Shown here piece by piece: positions 52,601-64,000 of a stretch of DNA of 64,000 nucleotides. A program made the translations under genes and the position numbers. Position 1 is the stretch's first letter, and each line of letters begins with the position of its first letter. Source of the DNA: Balanoglossus misakiensis (Eukaryota > Hemichordata); NCBI GenBank assembly GCA_040954595.2, contig CM082583.2, positions 6,758,001-6,822,000 of the forward strand, read 5' to 3'. The notes under the pieces are model-generated. The model was not told the origin of the DNA. It did not search any database and was given only the letters and a program-made list of their open reading frames with translations.

Positions 52601-55600
52601 ATTGGTTCAGGCAACGGTAGCGATTCAGATGGGGCGACTCTAGACGACGACAGACCGAGATCATCACCAAGACCATTTGATTGGAAGAAGTCGCCCATGA
52701 TCGGTAAGAACTAATATGCCATACTAAAGAATTTCTGTGTTTTGAGTCCATTCATTTCAAGTTTTTCATGGAATCTTTCAAAAGCCTATATGCTAGAGAT
52801 CTCAAAACAATTTCATGAGTAGGAATCTAAGGTCGGATATATAATTTTTTTTGACATGTAACTATATTGTAGTGTTTCACTGTCTCTCTACAGTGTCCCC
52901 AACCCAGCAGATCTCAGAAGTGTAGACTGCCTATACTTTATACTAACATCATTATACAAATCTAGTTTTTCTCCGTCTCAGATATTTTCCATTTTCTGCC
53001 TTTACTAATTTCAGTGCATTGTAAATTAAGTATCCCCAGGTAAAACAGAATATGGCATTGATTTTTCTACTAACACATCATTCATCATTGTGGACAATCT
53101 ACCAAGTTCACAAAAAGTTATAACTTTATTACGAAACTCCTGCCCCCTTTTCCCTGTCGAGTTCATTGCCCAATCTCAGAAAATGTGTTTTTGTCCGTTG
53201 CATGATTGCCAAAGCGGGTTGGTTTGTAATAAGATTTCAGGTTAGAATGTGCCTTTTGATGAGTGTAAATATGCAGGCGTAGTTTTCAGAAATTTGTGGA
53301 TTTTTTCTTCTTGATAGATCACACATTATTCCCACCTCCAATATCCCCTCAACCCATCACAACATTTTTGACTGTCAATGTACAGTACTGAGTTGAGGGA
53401 GAATTTCCCATGAATATCTGGACACAACTGACCAAAGGTTCCAGACTCAAGTAATTTATTGCTTTCAGAATTTCCATGCATAGATGATCATAGAATGTAG
53501 TTCAGTTGTAACGGCACTACACGGAGATACGCCATATGCATCACGTCTGGTGAAAATTCTGACATTGCACCACCTGCACTCACAAAAGAATTAGCCAAAG
53601 TCTTCCGATCTTCTGAAAGTGCACCCCGGGTGACCTTTAACCCCTCACTGTCCTTCAGCCACTTTTTAAAAAGACTTCCAAACTATTGTGGGATCTGGGT
53701 TGACATCATAAGGCACATTCTACCCATAATGCATCAGTCATTTTCACATCAATTTTAATTGTCTGTGCTTGCTTTCGCATATTCCTATTTTTTCTCCAAT
53801 GTAATATTTGCCACTGGTTTTTAATACCGAGCTGGGCTGGCTGGCTGGGTAGGGTGACACGTACAGAATGATATGCCTCTATTGCTCATGCCTGCTTCCA
53901 TATGCCTCCATTCCACCCTCCTCCTCCCCCTGCAGATAGCCCAAGGAGTATAGACACTGACAATGACCATGAAAGTCGTCTTTCTGAGAGTTCAGGATCA
54001 ACTGTGCTTCTGACAACAGGCGAGTTGGCTCAGCTCATCGAGGAGGCCAACCAGTCCATAGAGGAGATGGACGACGAGAGCCTGATTGTGGTGGTGCTTC
54101 ACAAAGACGACGATCATCAAGTGCTGGGGTTGACCATAGCTGGTGGCTCTGACCAGGAAGTTAAAGACATCACAGTGAGTGTCAAAAGATGTGTGGATGC
54201 CATTGGATGGTGCAGGATCATTCCAAAGAATATACAATTCATGTATTATATTTTCACTGTGTTATGGGCTTCTTTCCTGCAGACGACCACCTCCATTCAC
54301 TACAAGCAGCATTGCCGATCGAGCCATGATCTCATTAACATGGTTTCGCGTGTTTGCAGACTCGAATATTTTCAGTGAATCATTGATGCCATAATCCTTG
54401 TGTTCTTCTAAAACCACTGAGATGGTTGAAGGAGAAATGTGTCTCTATGTAGTGAGTTTTTATTCTATATGTCCATGCCAGTTGTTGATGTATATTTACA
54501 CGACTGCATCTTGCCACTAGGTACACCGAGTTATCCACGGTGGTTTGGCCAGCAGGGAAGGTCGACTGCAGCCCGGTGACCGGCTTCTTTCCATCAACGG
54601 CAAATCACTGCAAGGTGTCACTCACTCACAGGCCCATGGCTACCTCAAAGTGGATCGCAGTTACTTCGTTCTGGTTGTGTCCAAGAAGTCGGCACCCAGA
54701 AAACCCGAAGGTATGGTTGATAATTACAGATAATCTTTTTGTTGGAAAATCATAATTAGTGAAACCAATCTGACTATTGGGTTTATTTCTGTTTTTTCAT
54801 AAAGTGGTGTTTTACTATTTTAGGTGGCAAGACAGATGGAGCCAAGTCCGTCACGGTAGAGTTGGTGAAAGGTTCTGCCGGTGTAGGGTTCAGTTTGGAA
54901 GGCGGGAAAAATTCTCCCAAAGGAGATGTTCCAATCACTGTCAAGAGAGTCTTCATAGGTGAGTAATATTGAAAACTAAGAAAATAAAAAAATATCCAAA
55001 TTCCATCATATCCATGAAAGTGTGTATTCTTTTTTTTCAAAATGGCTGCATTCCTTCTTGTTTTGTGAAGGCCGTTTTACACTATGGCAAACCAAATGTG
55101 AAATTCTAAATGTTCTGTCTTCAATGCTTGCTTAAGTTTGCCAAGCTATGGAACTCTATTAATGGGTTTCTTTGCACGGTTTGTTTCATTTGCTGCTGCT
55201 GCCAGATATTTGACGCGTTTGAGTAAGTCACATGATCTGTTGCTGTCATGGTGATTAAAATGGTGACAATAATGCATGTCGGTTGTGTATGAGACACCAA
55301 AAGTTCTACCCAGTTGAGCCAACATATTTAACACTATCACCACCAAATTGTTTCAACCAATTGGTTGAATTCGTGTACAGGGAAAGGTGGATGATGGGCT
55401 TAACATTGTGGTGTTTCAACAACGCTTCGTTGTGTCAAAATAGCTATCCCTAAATTGGAAAATTACGACAAGGGGGGGGGGGGGGGGGGGGGTTCTATAA
55501 AATCCAAGTCATTTACCGGTATGTGCTTTTTAATTTATGTATTGTGCTTGTATTTCATTCCCACTTTGATTGATACCTCTTTCAAAAGTAGCTGTGCTAA

Positions 55601-56101
55601 AATCACCTCAACTCTCCTTTTTTCTTCTTCTGGACTTTCCATAGACTCTTATCCTCTTATGGAAACTAATAATTGGTTATTCTCATTCCTTCATGATGTA
55701 CCCTGTTTTTTTTTTTTAAAGTTAACAACTGTTAAGCTTTCTTGGAGTTAAAGAGTTTCAAATTTCACATTTCTTCTAGAAGTTATGGGTGGAAGGTTTT
55801 GTGAGGGTAATAAAGTGCGCCCTCTATCCTTGACACTCCCTTGCATGAGTTAGTGTGCCCTCAGTGTCTGAAATGATAAGTGAATGACAACCCTGGTTGA
55901 TTTGGCTTTTTTGATGTTTTTGTGTGTTTTTCAGGAGGAGTTGCAGAGAAAAGTGGTGTAGTCCACGTCGGGGATATTCTTCTGAAGATAAACGGCCAGG
56001 ATGTGAGTGAGAAGTCTCACTTTGAAGCTTGGGCGATCCTGAAAAACCTACCGCTTGAAAAAATCACCTTGGAAATTGTCAAAAAAGACAAGTCCAGTTG
56101 A
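10673..56101 (+). CDS. PDZD2: PDZD2/IL16-like multi-PDZ scaffold protein (nine PDZ domains, 22 coding exons)
   Basis: Coding joins: 10673-11145, 18834-19206, 19555-19691, 22839-22977, 23308-23511, 25333-25558, 25810-25883, 28376-28527, 29903-30063, 30808-30925, 32055-32187, 32665-32764, 33030-33091, 34944-36332, 36755-38721, 39108-39257, 44200-44339, 47784-52703, 53936-54174, 54521-54710, 54824-54958, 55935-56101. They total 11649 nt, 3882 residues plus TGA, and every junction keeps phase with GT and AG ends. The N-terminus MPISEDNA matches my memory of human PDZD2 (MPITQDNA), which fixes the start. PDZ3 ([38 protein letters not shown]) and the last PDZ ([16 protein letters not shown]) are hallmark PDZD2/pro-IL16 sequences. 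The protein should be a cytoplasmic or junctional scaffold binding C-terminal peptides; vertebrate relatives release C-terminal PDZ fragments. It is longer than human PDZD2 (about 2840 residues, six PDZ). It is probably the single pre-duplication homologue of PDZD2 and IL16. Alternative starts or skipped exons are possible. Confidence 0.85.
11146..18833 (+). other. Intron 1 of the multi-PDZ gene (7.7 kb)
   Basis: AT-rich, with no ORF showing a recognisable domain. TACATGTA-type palindromes are frequent. A short inverted pair (TAGTATCTAG near 15,280 and CTAGATACTA near 15,340) and a possible retroposon tail near 18,630 are the only structures I noted. Confidence 0.5.
18600..18668 (+). repeat. 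Possible non-LTR retroposon 3' tail
   Basis: A GGCC-spacer-GGCC motif followed by ACTCAATAAAGA and a short (CAA)n tail resembles the 3' ends of many invertebrate LINE and SINE copies. No ORF remnant is recognisable upstream. Low confidence; a repeat-library search would decide. Confidence 0.3.
19555..22977 (+). other. PDZ2 (exons 3-4)
   Basis: Residues 283-374. Exon 3 (19555-19691) holds [19 protein letters not shown]; exon 4 (22839-22977) holds [18 protein letters not shown] and the carboxyl helix. The donor of exon 4 is a weak GTCAGA. The intervening 3.1-kb intron (19692-22838) is AT-rich with nothing recognisable. Confidence 0.85.
23308..23511 (+). other. Exon 5: linker between PDZ2 and PDZ3
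   Basis: 204 nt, in phase at both ends (acceptor TGGTAG, donor GTGAGT), encoding residues 375-442. Polar, Ser/Arg/Gln-rich and probably disordered; skipping it would keep frame, so it could be an alternative exon. The introns on both sides (22978-23307 and 23512-25332) show no further features. Confidence 0.7.
25402..28417 (+). other. PDZ3 (exons 6-8), the most PDZD2/IL16-like domain
   Basis: Residues 466-556 across 25333-25558, 25810-25883 and 28376-28527. The sequence shows [40 protein letters not shown] and [12 protein letters not shown], closely matching the corresponding PDZ of vertebrate PDZD2 and pro-IL16. After the domain comes a Ser/Pro-rich stretch with TP and SP sites ([18 protein letters not shown]). 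Confidence 0.9.
25884..28375 (+). other. Intron 7 of the multi-PDZ gene (2.5 kb)
   Basis: Contains G homopolymers (26030-26040) and an interrupted C tract (about 26082-26112) facing each other about 45 bp apart, able to pair. A minus-strand ORF at 26115-26621 shows no known domain and is probably chance. The rest is AT-rich with nothing recognisable. Confidence 0.5.
30036..32175 (+). other. PDZ4 (exons 9-11)
   Basis: Residues about 638-726 across 29903-30063, 30808-30925 and 32055-32187. The loop is SLGIGV, followed by [14 protein letters not shown] and [13 protein letters not shown]. Exon joins are phase 1 and phase 2. The Ser/Thr-rich first part of exon 9 is a linker. The introns (28528-29902, 30064-30807, 30926-32054) show no recognisable element. 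Confidence 0.8.
32665..33091 (+). other. Exons 12-13: small linker exons
   Basis: 32665-32764 (100 nt) and 33030-33091 (62 nt) encode residues about 731-784, polar and probably disordered. The pair together is a multiple of three (162 nt), so both could be skipped together without changing frame. Confidence 0.6.
33179..33618. repeat. Perfect 201-bp inverted repeat with 38-bp loop (foldback/MITE-like)
   Basis: The arm 33179-33379 is exactly the reverse complement of 33418-33618, as I checked base by base; 33380-33417 is the loop. The outermost bases are TA on both sides, which fits a TA target duplication around a 436-bp element with ends CAGCCGAAATT and AATTTCGGCTG. It lies inside the PDZ gene intron 33092-34943, so the pre-mRNA would form a 201-bp duplex. 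Identity of the arms suggests recent origin. Confidence 0.9.
34944..36332 (+). other. Exon 14: Ser-rich linker, PDZ5 and first half of PDZ6
   Basis: 1389 nt, residues 785-1247. PDZ5 is residues 997-1092 (35580-35867), with loop [21 protein letters not shown] and a lengthened beta2-beta3 loop. Upstream is a tandem peptide repeat of 12 residues ([12 protein letters not shown] twice, about 35285-35356). Downstream is a near-repeat EETLDQN / GTFDQN / EETLDR (about 35878-35937). PDZ6 begins at 36237 ([10 protein letters not shown], loop VLGLCI). Confidence 0.85.
36333..36754 (+). repeat. Intron 14 with degenerate TGACCT-rich repeat
   Basis: Between about 36465 and 36650 the hexamer TGACCT occurs six times, with further TGACCC and TGACTT variants, spaced irregularly at about 10-40 bp. 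TGACCT is the complement of the nuclear-receptor half-site AGGTCA. A decayed simple repeat is the default explanation. Confidence 0.6.
36755..38721 (+). other. Exon 15: second half of PDZ6 and acidic/proline-rich linker
   Basis: 1967 nt, residues about 1248-1903. PDZ6 ends near 36925 ([30 protein letters not shown]). The remainder is disordered. An acidic block follows ([13 protein letters not shown], then a Glu run near 37100-37140), then long Pro/Ser/Glu stretches with poly-Pro clusters ([22 protein letters not shown]) and a basic SP-rich end ([17 protein letters not shown]). The large reverse-strand ORF over the same bases has Ser/Gly-biased composition and is a shadow. Confidence 0.85.
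39108..44339 (+). other. PDZ7 (exons 16-17)
   Basis: Residues about 1903-1999 across 39108-39257 and 44200-44339. The loop is ELGIKV, then [27 protein letters not shown] and SVRLILQSS. The exons join in phase 2 (AG|G). The 4.9-kb intron (39258-44199) contains a 16-C tract (39631-39646) and a GT microsatellite near 41825; I see nothing else recognisable in it. Confidence 0.82.
47528..47718. mobile_element. MITE-like element with 16-bp terminal inverted repeats
   Basis: TIRs GACTCTCTCACAGCCC (47541-47556) and its exact reverse complement (47690-47705) bound a 165-bp element. Directly outside are TACTAATAACTTA (47528-47540) and TACTAATAACTAA (47706-47718), a 13-bp duplication with one mismatch. 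An inner inverted pair of 10 bp (47608-47617 and 47677-47686) adds to the foldback. It carries no coding capacity. It lies in the intron 44340-47783 of the PDZ gene, whose remainder is AT-rich without recognisable features apart from a 9-G tract near 44810. Confidence 0.7.
47784..52703 (+). other. Exon 18: 4.9-kb exon encoding a 1640-residue disordered linker
   Basis: Residues about 2000-3639. No globular domain is recognisable. It opens with SH3/profilin-type proline motifs ([22 protein letters not shown]) and has many SP/TP sites. Tyrosine motifs of the form YxxP occur seven times (see findings). Long Glu/Val/Pro and Lys/Pro stretches follow, then a basic Arg/Ser-rich end with repeated RRYGRSP-like units (about 52070-52380). 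It separates PDZ7 from the C-terminal tandem PDZ8-PDZ9. Several large ORFs in other frames are shadows created by the biased codons. Confidence 0.88.
52704..53935 (+). other. Intron 18 of the multi-PDZ gene
   Basis: 1.2 kb with donor GTAAGA and a pyrimidine-rich acceptor CTCCTCCCCCTGCAG. I see nothing else in it. Confidence 0.6.
54082..54695 (+). other. PDZ8 (exons 19-20)
   Basis: Residues about 3689-3775 across 53936-54174 and 54521-54710: loop VLGLTIAGG, then [37 protein letters not shown] and [10 protein letters not shown]. It matches the penultimate PDZ of pro-IL16/PDZD2 (HxIxPGGLASRDGR-type motif). The preceding residues hold a DTD tripeptide (see findings). Confidence 0.87.
54824..56098 (+). 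other. PDZ9 (exons 21-22), IL16-like C-terminal domain
   Basis: Residues about 3783-3882 across 54824-54958 and 55935-56101: [34 protein letters not shown], then [27 protein letters not shown] and a basic end KKDKSS before TGA. This is the counterpart of the PDZ that forms secreted IL-16. The intron 54959-55934 includes a 21-G run at 55472-55492. Confidence 0.9.
55472..55492 (+). repeat. Poly-G tract, 21 bases
   Basis: Uninterrupted G run in the last intron of the PDZ gene. Shorter G or C runs of 9-16 occur near 9766, 26030, 39631, 44809, 58171 and 59069, all non-coding. They may form G-quadruplexes and are prone to length error in assembly. Confidence 0.85.
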
Positions 56102-58754
56102 TGACTTTATACTGTTAACAGAGATGACCTTTTTTGGCCTGAAATCAAATTAATTTACATCTTTTTTGTTGACTATGAAAAAGAATATATGTTGCCTGAT
56201 TATATTGGAGTATTATACACTTTCTATCACCTTGACAGAAAATTCATTGAAAGCACTTTTTATTTGAAAATGATGTTTTTTGTCAGATATAAAATCCTCT
56301 GAGGTATGCATATCACTATATGAAAATATGGACACTGTTACTGTATTTATTATAAAAACAAATTTTGCCAGATCTATATTGCAGTCTATAGTGTGAGCCC
56401 CATTTTGTGATTTTTTTCTGCTTTAGTGAGAAATTCATTATATTTGAATAGGTAAGAGTACATTGATAAAACTATGCTTTGCCCTTTTCTTTCATCTAAA
56501 GAAATTTATTTTTCATAATTTCTATCATATTCACATATATTTGAGTTACCGCTTAATATGAATCTAGGTGTTTATACATTTTTGTTTGATACTATATATG
56601 CACAATCTAATATTCTATACTGTGTGAGCAATAACTTATATTTCCTGAATTCCTCAAGTAAATGACAGTTCATGTATGTCTAAAGTCCTATTACCAGCCA
56701 TAGATTAATCAAGAAATGTAAAATTTTGTAAGTGCATCGACCACAAGAGAGCAGTATACAGTGAGAGTACCTGGTGAACAGGGTTGTAAGATGATATAAC
56801 CCTGGGTGAAGTCAATCTACAGTATTATTGACTGACATCATGACAATGTATAGACCCTTATACTAAGGGTCTGTAGTCTGATTTGGTCATGTTCCATGAA
56901 TTTTGTCAATCATGACTTTGATGAACTAAACTACATACAAGAGATTCCGAGATCAACAAATAATGGTGCTGAAGGAAGAAGAACGCTCATTAATTTATGC
57001 AAAAGAAGAGTACTAGTGTCTACAAGTTGGAAGTTGGCTGGCTAGCTGGATGCACATGTGCCTTACTTATGATTGGACACATTTATCACATGACTTAAAA
57101 CTTGATCTCTGATTGGACACAGAGTGTGCCTTACTCATGGCAGTCGATTGTTTGTCTCTGTGACACAAGACGTCACACTTCACCAATACATCTAGTCTCA
57201 CCTTCCAATGAGATGGAGCCTTCCTGTATCGATCAAGAACGGGAGTAAGAAAAATCCAAAAGGGCGTAATTTGACCCTAGTAGTCCGTGCAGTGACCTCT
57301 GCCAATCAGTGGTTCATTTTCATCAACACATCGACTGCTTAAAGACACAATTGATGACCATCAGCACCTTTCCGAACGGAGTAGAGTATATCCTGTATTA
57401 TTATTGATTTTTTTTATGAGTATGCTGGCTTTGTCCCCCTTTCCACACTTTCAAATAGTATCATCCAAAACAAAATGCATACAATTTGGATCATGCTACT
57501 TAAATCTGGAGGGAGTATATACTTTTATTTGATTTGCTGTGTATTTTATGTATATATTGTTTGCTTGTATATATTCTTTGTTTCAATCATAGCACAAGAT
57601 GTACATAATGTATTTGAAAATACTTTAACATATTTTTTTTAATTTGCCAACTTTTTTGAGGGATTGGTGGCTTTTGAGTTATTTACAGACATCAACAATG
57701 TGCTGAAAATTGGCACCATTGTCAAATCAAGAAGTACACTTTCCCAATAGAAAACATTTGCCATTTCCAGTGTACTGGATATCAGTAAGAAGAATTGAGT
57801 AGCTGTTCATATAGAACAATGTGAAAATACCGGTGATTATTACAACCAGATTTGACAAATCAACTGACGACAATTCCCTCAAAAAGTTTGATTTGTATAG
57901 TTAACATTTTTTTTTACATCACAGAGGTCAGATTTGAACGTGGTGATGGTATAGGAAAGTTAAGGAACCAGAATTGACCACGAGCAGCTGATTTAAACTG
58001 CCTTCCAAAGTGGTCTACGACAAAATCACTTTTGTCTTCCATGTGAATATTTTGCCAAAACTTTTCAAGTGGCTGAATTTTTAAGTGCCTTCAATTACAG
58101 TTAGTAGAAGTGGGAGAGGGTTATTTGGTGTAGATCTAACTAGTGAAAAAACAGAGTGCCTTATGGAGGGTGGGGGGGGGGTAGTACTAGTTACCATGGA
58201 TACATAGAACGTCAGTACGTGTAGTTGAGAAAGATTGTAAGGGTGGAACCAAGTTACACCTTGCTTTTTTGCGTAATGCGTTCGGCGTTCGGGTCGCGCT
58301 ACGTATTACAAAGACAGATGGCAACCAGCTTACATGTTTGTCGGAAACAGTCTCCAAGTCTTGTAGTATTTCAAGTGGAAACCGGAACTTCATACACATA
58401 GCAATACATAAAAACCATGATTATATTAACAAGATTTCTCTCACGGTGTTGATGCCGACGGTATATGATAATTCAAACATTTCACTTCATAATGTCAGTT
58501 ATTTTAGCAACAGTGCTAGTGTAACATTAATGAACATCAGATGTAATAACTTTAACTACTGTATTTACGTTTGAAACTATTTTTTTTTAAGATTCAACTA
58601 TTGGGAAGAGGGTATATACATTGAAATCTGGACAGAGAGCATTAACTACTTTATATCAACAATTGTAACATGAATTTATAATTATTTATCCTTCAAAATA
58701 GGAAATGTTTACCCTTCAACACATAACGTATTAACTCCATATAATTGGAATAAA
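56102..58754 (+). other. 3' UTR of the multi-PDZ gene
   Basis: No coding exon is recognisable. The first canonical AATAAA I find after the stop is at 58749-58754, suggesting a long 3' UTR of about 2.65 kb. It contains a perfect 9-bp hairpin AGACCCTTA-TAC-TAAGGGTCT at 56852-56872. An ORF at 58269-58574 shows no domain. Confidence 0.45.
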
Positions 58755-61397
58755 AGCTTCAGATATTGAATGTACACCTGAAATTTGTTTTAATTTAGAT
58801 GAATACCAGTTTTGTTTTACCAGTTAAATGCCAGAATAGTATACCTTGGGTAGATAATCTAATACGCGTTTTGCTTTGGGGAATTGCTAGCGTGGTTCTT
58901 GTGAAACACAGTACATTTTCTGAACATGGATGATTAATCATGTGTAATTTCTGCATATTCAACCATAGACTGCATTTGATTTTGTGCATATAGAGGGCGA
59001 TAAACATATTGAAATTGGTGGAAGATTGAGACTGCACACAGCGCCACCAGTGGTGGAAATGAGACGGGGGGGGGGGGCAAGATTACTGCCAGATGCCACA
59101 TTGACAGGTCAATACATGTAACAGCATTGTGGGAGATCACAGTTACTGTACATGCTAATTTACTACACTTGCCCAATTCTGTTTTATCACATGACCTGCC
59201 TTAAATCTCCATCCAGTTGGTGCCATTGGCAGCACACAGATATATTCAGCTAATAGCATTGCATAGTCACGTCGGTATGGAACTTGGTCCGAAGGAATAT
59301 GGCATTGGAGTAGCTGAAGGGCCGTCAGGGTCAAAAAGAGTAAGACGCACATAAACATTTTTGTTTCAACCACTGTGACGCTTTATTATCAACATATGCA
59401 AACGTCCATTCATTACATATGCAAATGTCCAACTCCATACTTGTCTTCGAAGGGTCCCAGGTGGACTTTGCTAAATTAAAGAAACAAAAACAACTACCCA
59501 ATCCTATTCCCCTGCATACTTAAATAAATCACTACTTTCCAATATCCATGTACAATGGTTTTTTAAAAATGAAACGACATCCACGGCAACTGCGTGTTTC
59601 ACAAATGTTATAAACAGGAAATGAAGATATCTTAAATAAAAAGCTAGAAACAAGAATTATGTTAGGGTAATGTTTTGTGACTAGTTACAGGCGTTTCATA
59701 TGATCATGCAAAGTCAATTGTGAAAATCTACACCTAAATGTGGCTATCTTTCTTTGTTGTTGCCACAGGTCAGTTTAACAGTTTGGGGGGGGGAAAGGGG
59801 AAAAAAATAAAAATCCTTTGGGCAAACTAAATCTTGAGGCACTGTAGTACAACACTAAAATACATGTACATGAAAAAAAAATTTACAATTTGAACATTTA
59901 AAAATGTAGCCATTCGTTTAGAATCATCTGTGAACTAGGATAATGAAATTGTGACTATTTTTTTTTCTGTCGGAACCAAAATTATAGTTGGTTGAACCAT
60001 ACGGGGGGAAAAAACCTAGTACTACCCTGCTGATTTGTGGAACAACTCTTTAAGTATGTAATAACTTTACGTATGTAATGTAAGATTGAAAGCAAATTCA
60101 GCGCGAGTGTAGATGCATATATTCTTTCCCCTAACTATAATAATTATTTGTATCTGATAATAAATATATTAACATAAGCCAAATTAGATAAATGGAAATT
60201 GAGTATTCTAGTGCTCAACATTTCTGTGATTTGCAGATATTTCTTACCATGTAAACAGAGTCTTTAAAATTATAACAGCTGAGAAACTAATATTAAAAAA
60301 TAAAATAAAACCATAACAATTACACCTGAAGCTTGTGAAAGACCATGTGTCTGACATTGTACGAATATTGTAACATGCGAGAACTACTGTGATGTGCAGG
60401 ATACAATTTCCGAAGAATTGAAAAAATAGGATGTAATTGTGGGACAGAAATCCGTATTCTTATAACACATCATTTCACTGACAAATGATGAATTTGTTTA
60501 TGTACAGAAACACGTAGAGTTCATCTGTCATGTTGGTGTAGTGGAGAAAAAGCGGCTGTTCCCTCCATTCACTTGTTGGAAAGTTTTTTTGTCTTCCTAT
60601 TAGTAGTAGTCGACCAGTTACTGTGCGCTATTTAACTCGAATCAGATGTCTCCACAGCCATCTTTATACAAAGATGGAACTCTATTCAGGTGAATCTTAA
60701 TGCCTGTCGCTTCATATTAATAGAAACCACACTGAAAACAGCTTTGATAAACACACCTTGTGGAAAACATGGCATTTATAAACATCTGCCACAAAAGAAA
60801 TAATTAGTCTTTTGGTTGACCGACTCCGATCTGCCCTCCTAGCATGCAGTACATAATACAGAACCACACACTGAGTGGACTCATCATCCCAACATATTTA
60901 TTTTCAATTTCTCCATATTTGCACTGACTAAAATCTACACCCTTTTAATACAACGTCAATCTGACACCACCTCAACGTACACCGATGTCTACTTCTTCAA
61001 AAGAAAACTCCCCCTTAACAATACCCTCTGAACATAGTTATAAAGAAACAAAAAAATATGACAGTGGTTAGGTTCAAACTAGAGACGTTATCAGAAAAAG
61101 CTGAGAAAATTTCCTATTTACAATACCCTTTCGAAATTCATGTTCTGTTCTGTTCTGTTCTGCGTTGGATTTGATGTGAATCTGAAAAGTCACTACAACT
61201 CCACAATAGAGGAATAATATGGAATGTCCTCTTTCGAAATTCCTAAAGTTTGAGCATGTAATTTTTTTTAATTTATTCATGAAAAGTCCGCTGCCCATGC
61301 TACCTTGGCCTCATGCCATACCCAATAAATGAAATAATGACAGTCTTTTTTATGTCATGTTCATGTCCAAAATTGTTTGTTCTTGTCGGTATGGCTA
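58755..61397 (-). other. Convergent intergenic region and GOLPH3 3' UTR
   Basis: On the minus strand AATAAA hexamers lie at 61272-61277, 60897-60902 and 59382-59387, so the GOLPH3 transcript may end anywhere from about 0.12 to 2 kb past its stop. A (TTCTG)n microsatellite lies near 61143-61162. AT-rich otherwise. A short ORF with a signal-peptide-like start lies at 59155-59358 (see findings). Confidence 0.45.

Positions 61398-64000
<2,603 letters not shown>

Noticed and set aside
58269-58574. Plus-strand ORF of 101 codons after the PDZ-gene stop
   Set aside because: No domain; lies inside the predicted 3' UTR and has Asn/Ile-rich AT-driven composition.

Overview
The window is metazoan nuclear DNA: AT-rich, spliced genes with GT-AG introns of 0.2 to 7.7 kb, and long introns with homopolymer tracts and foldback repeats. 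Gene content (a HEPN/NB-ARC/TPR/beta-helix/MYND protein, one PDZD2/IL16-type multi-PDZ gene, GOLPH3) points to an invertebrate bilaterian. A non-vertebrate deuterostome (amphioxus, hemichordate or echinoderm) is my best guess; a mollusc cannot be excluded.

Layout. (1) 1-1050, minus strand: 350 open codons of a Sel1-repeat protein running off the left edge. (2) 2740-8599, plus strand, divergent from it: a three-exon gene of 1610 codons whose product joins a DZIP3-type HEPN domain (R-x4-H motif), a coiled coil, an NB-ARC STAND NTPase, an Hsp70/Hsp90-type TPR with an intact carboxylate clamp, a right-handed parallel beta-helix and a MYND zinc finger. This is the most unusual object here and looks like an NLR-like immune sensor or regulator. 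(3) 10673-56101, plus strand: 22 coding exons, all joining in phase, encode a 3882-residue scaffold with nine PDZ domains and very long disordered linkers. The N-terminus and last two PDZ domains resemble vertebrate PDZD2 and pro-IL16. (4) 61398-62047, minus strand: the last two coding exons of GOLPH3, convergent with the PDZ gene. From memory, human PDZD2 and GOLPH3 are also convergent neighbours on chromosome 5p13, so this looks like conserved microsynteny. (5) 63234-63368, plus strand: a possible first coding exon of an unrecognised gene, probably nested in a GOLPH3 intron.

The introns hold a perfect 201-bp inverted repeat with a 38-bp loop (33179-33618), a 165-bp MITE-like element with a 13-bp near-perfect target duplication (47528-47718), a cluster of TGACCT half-sites (about 36465-36650) and several G/C homopolymers. 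I recognised no tRNA, rRNA or CRISPR. All exon joins were built by hand from splice signals and phase; transcript data would be needed to confirm start sites and isoforms.
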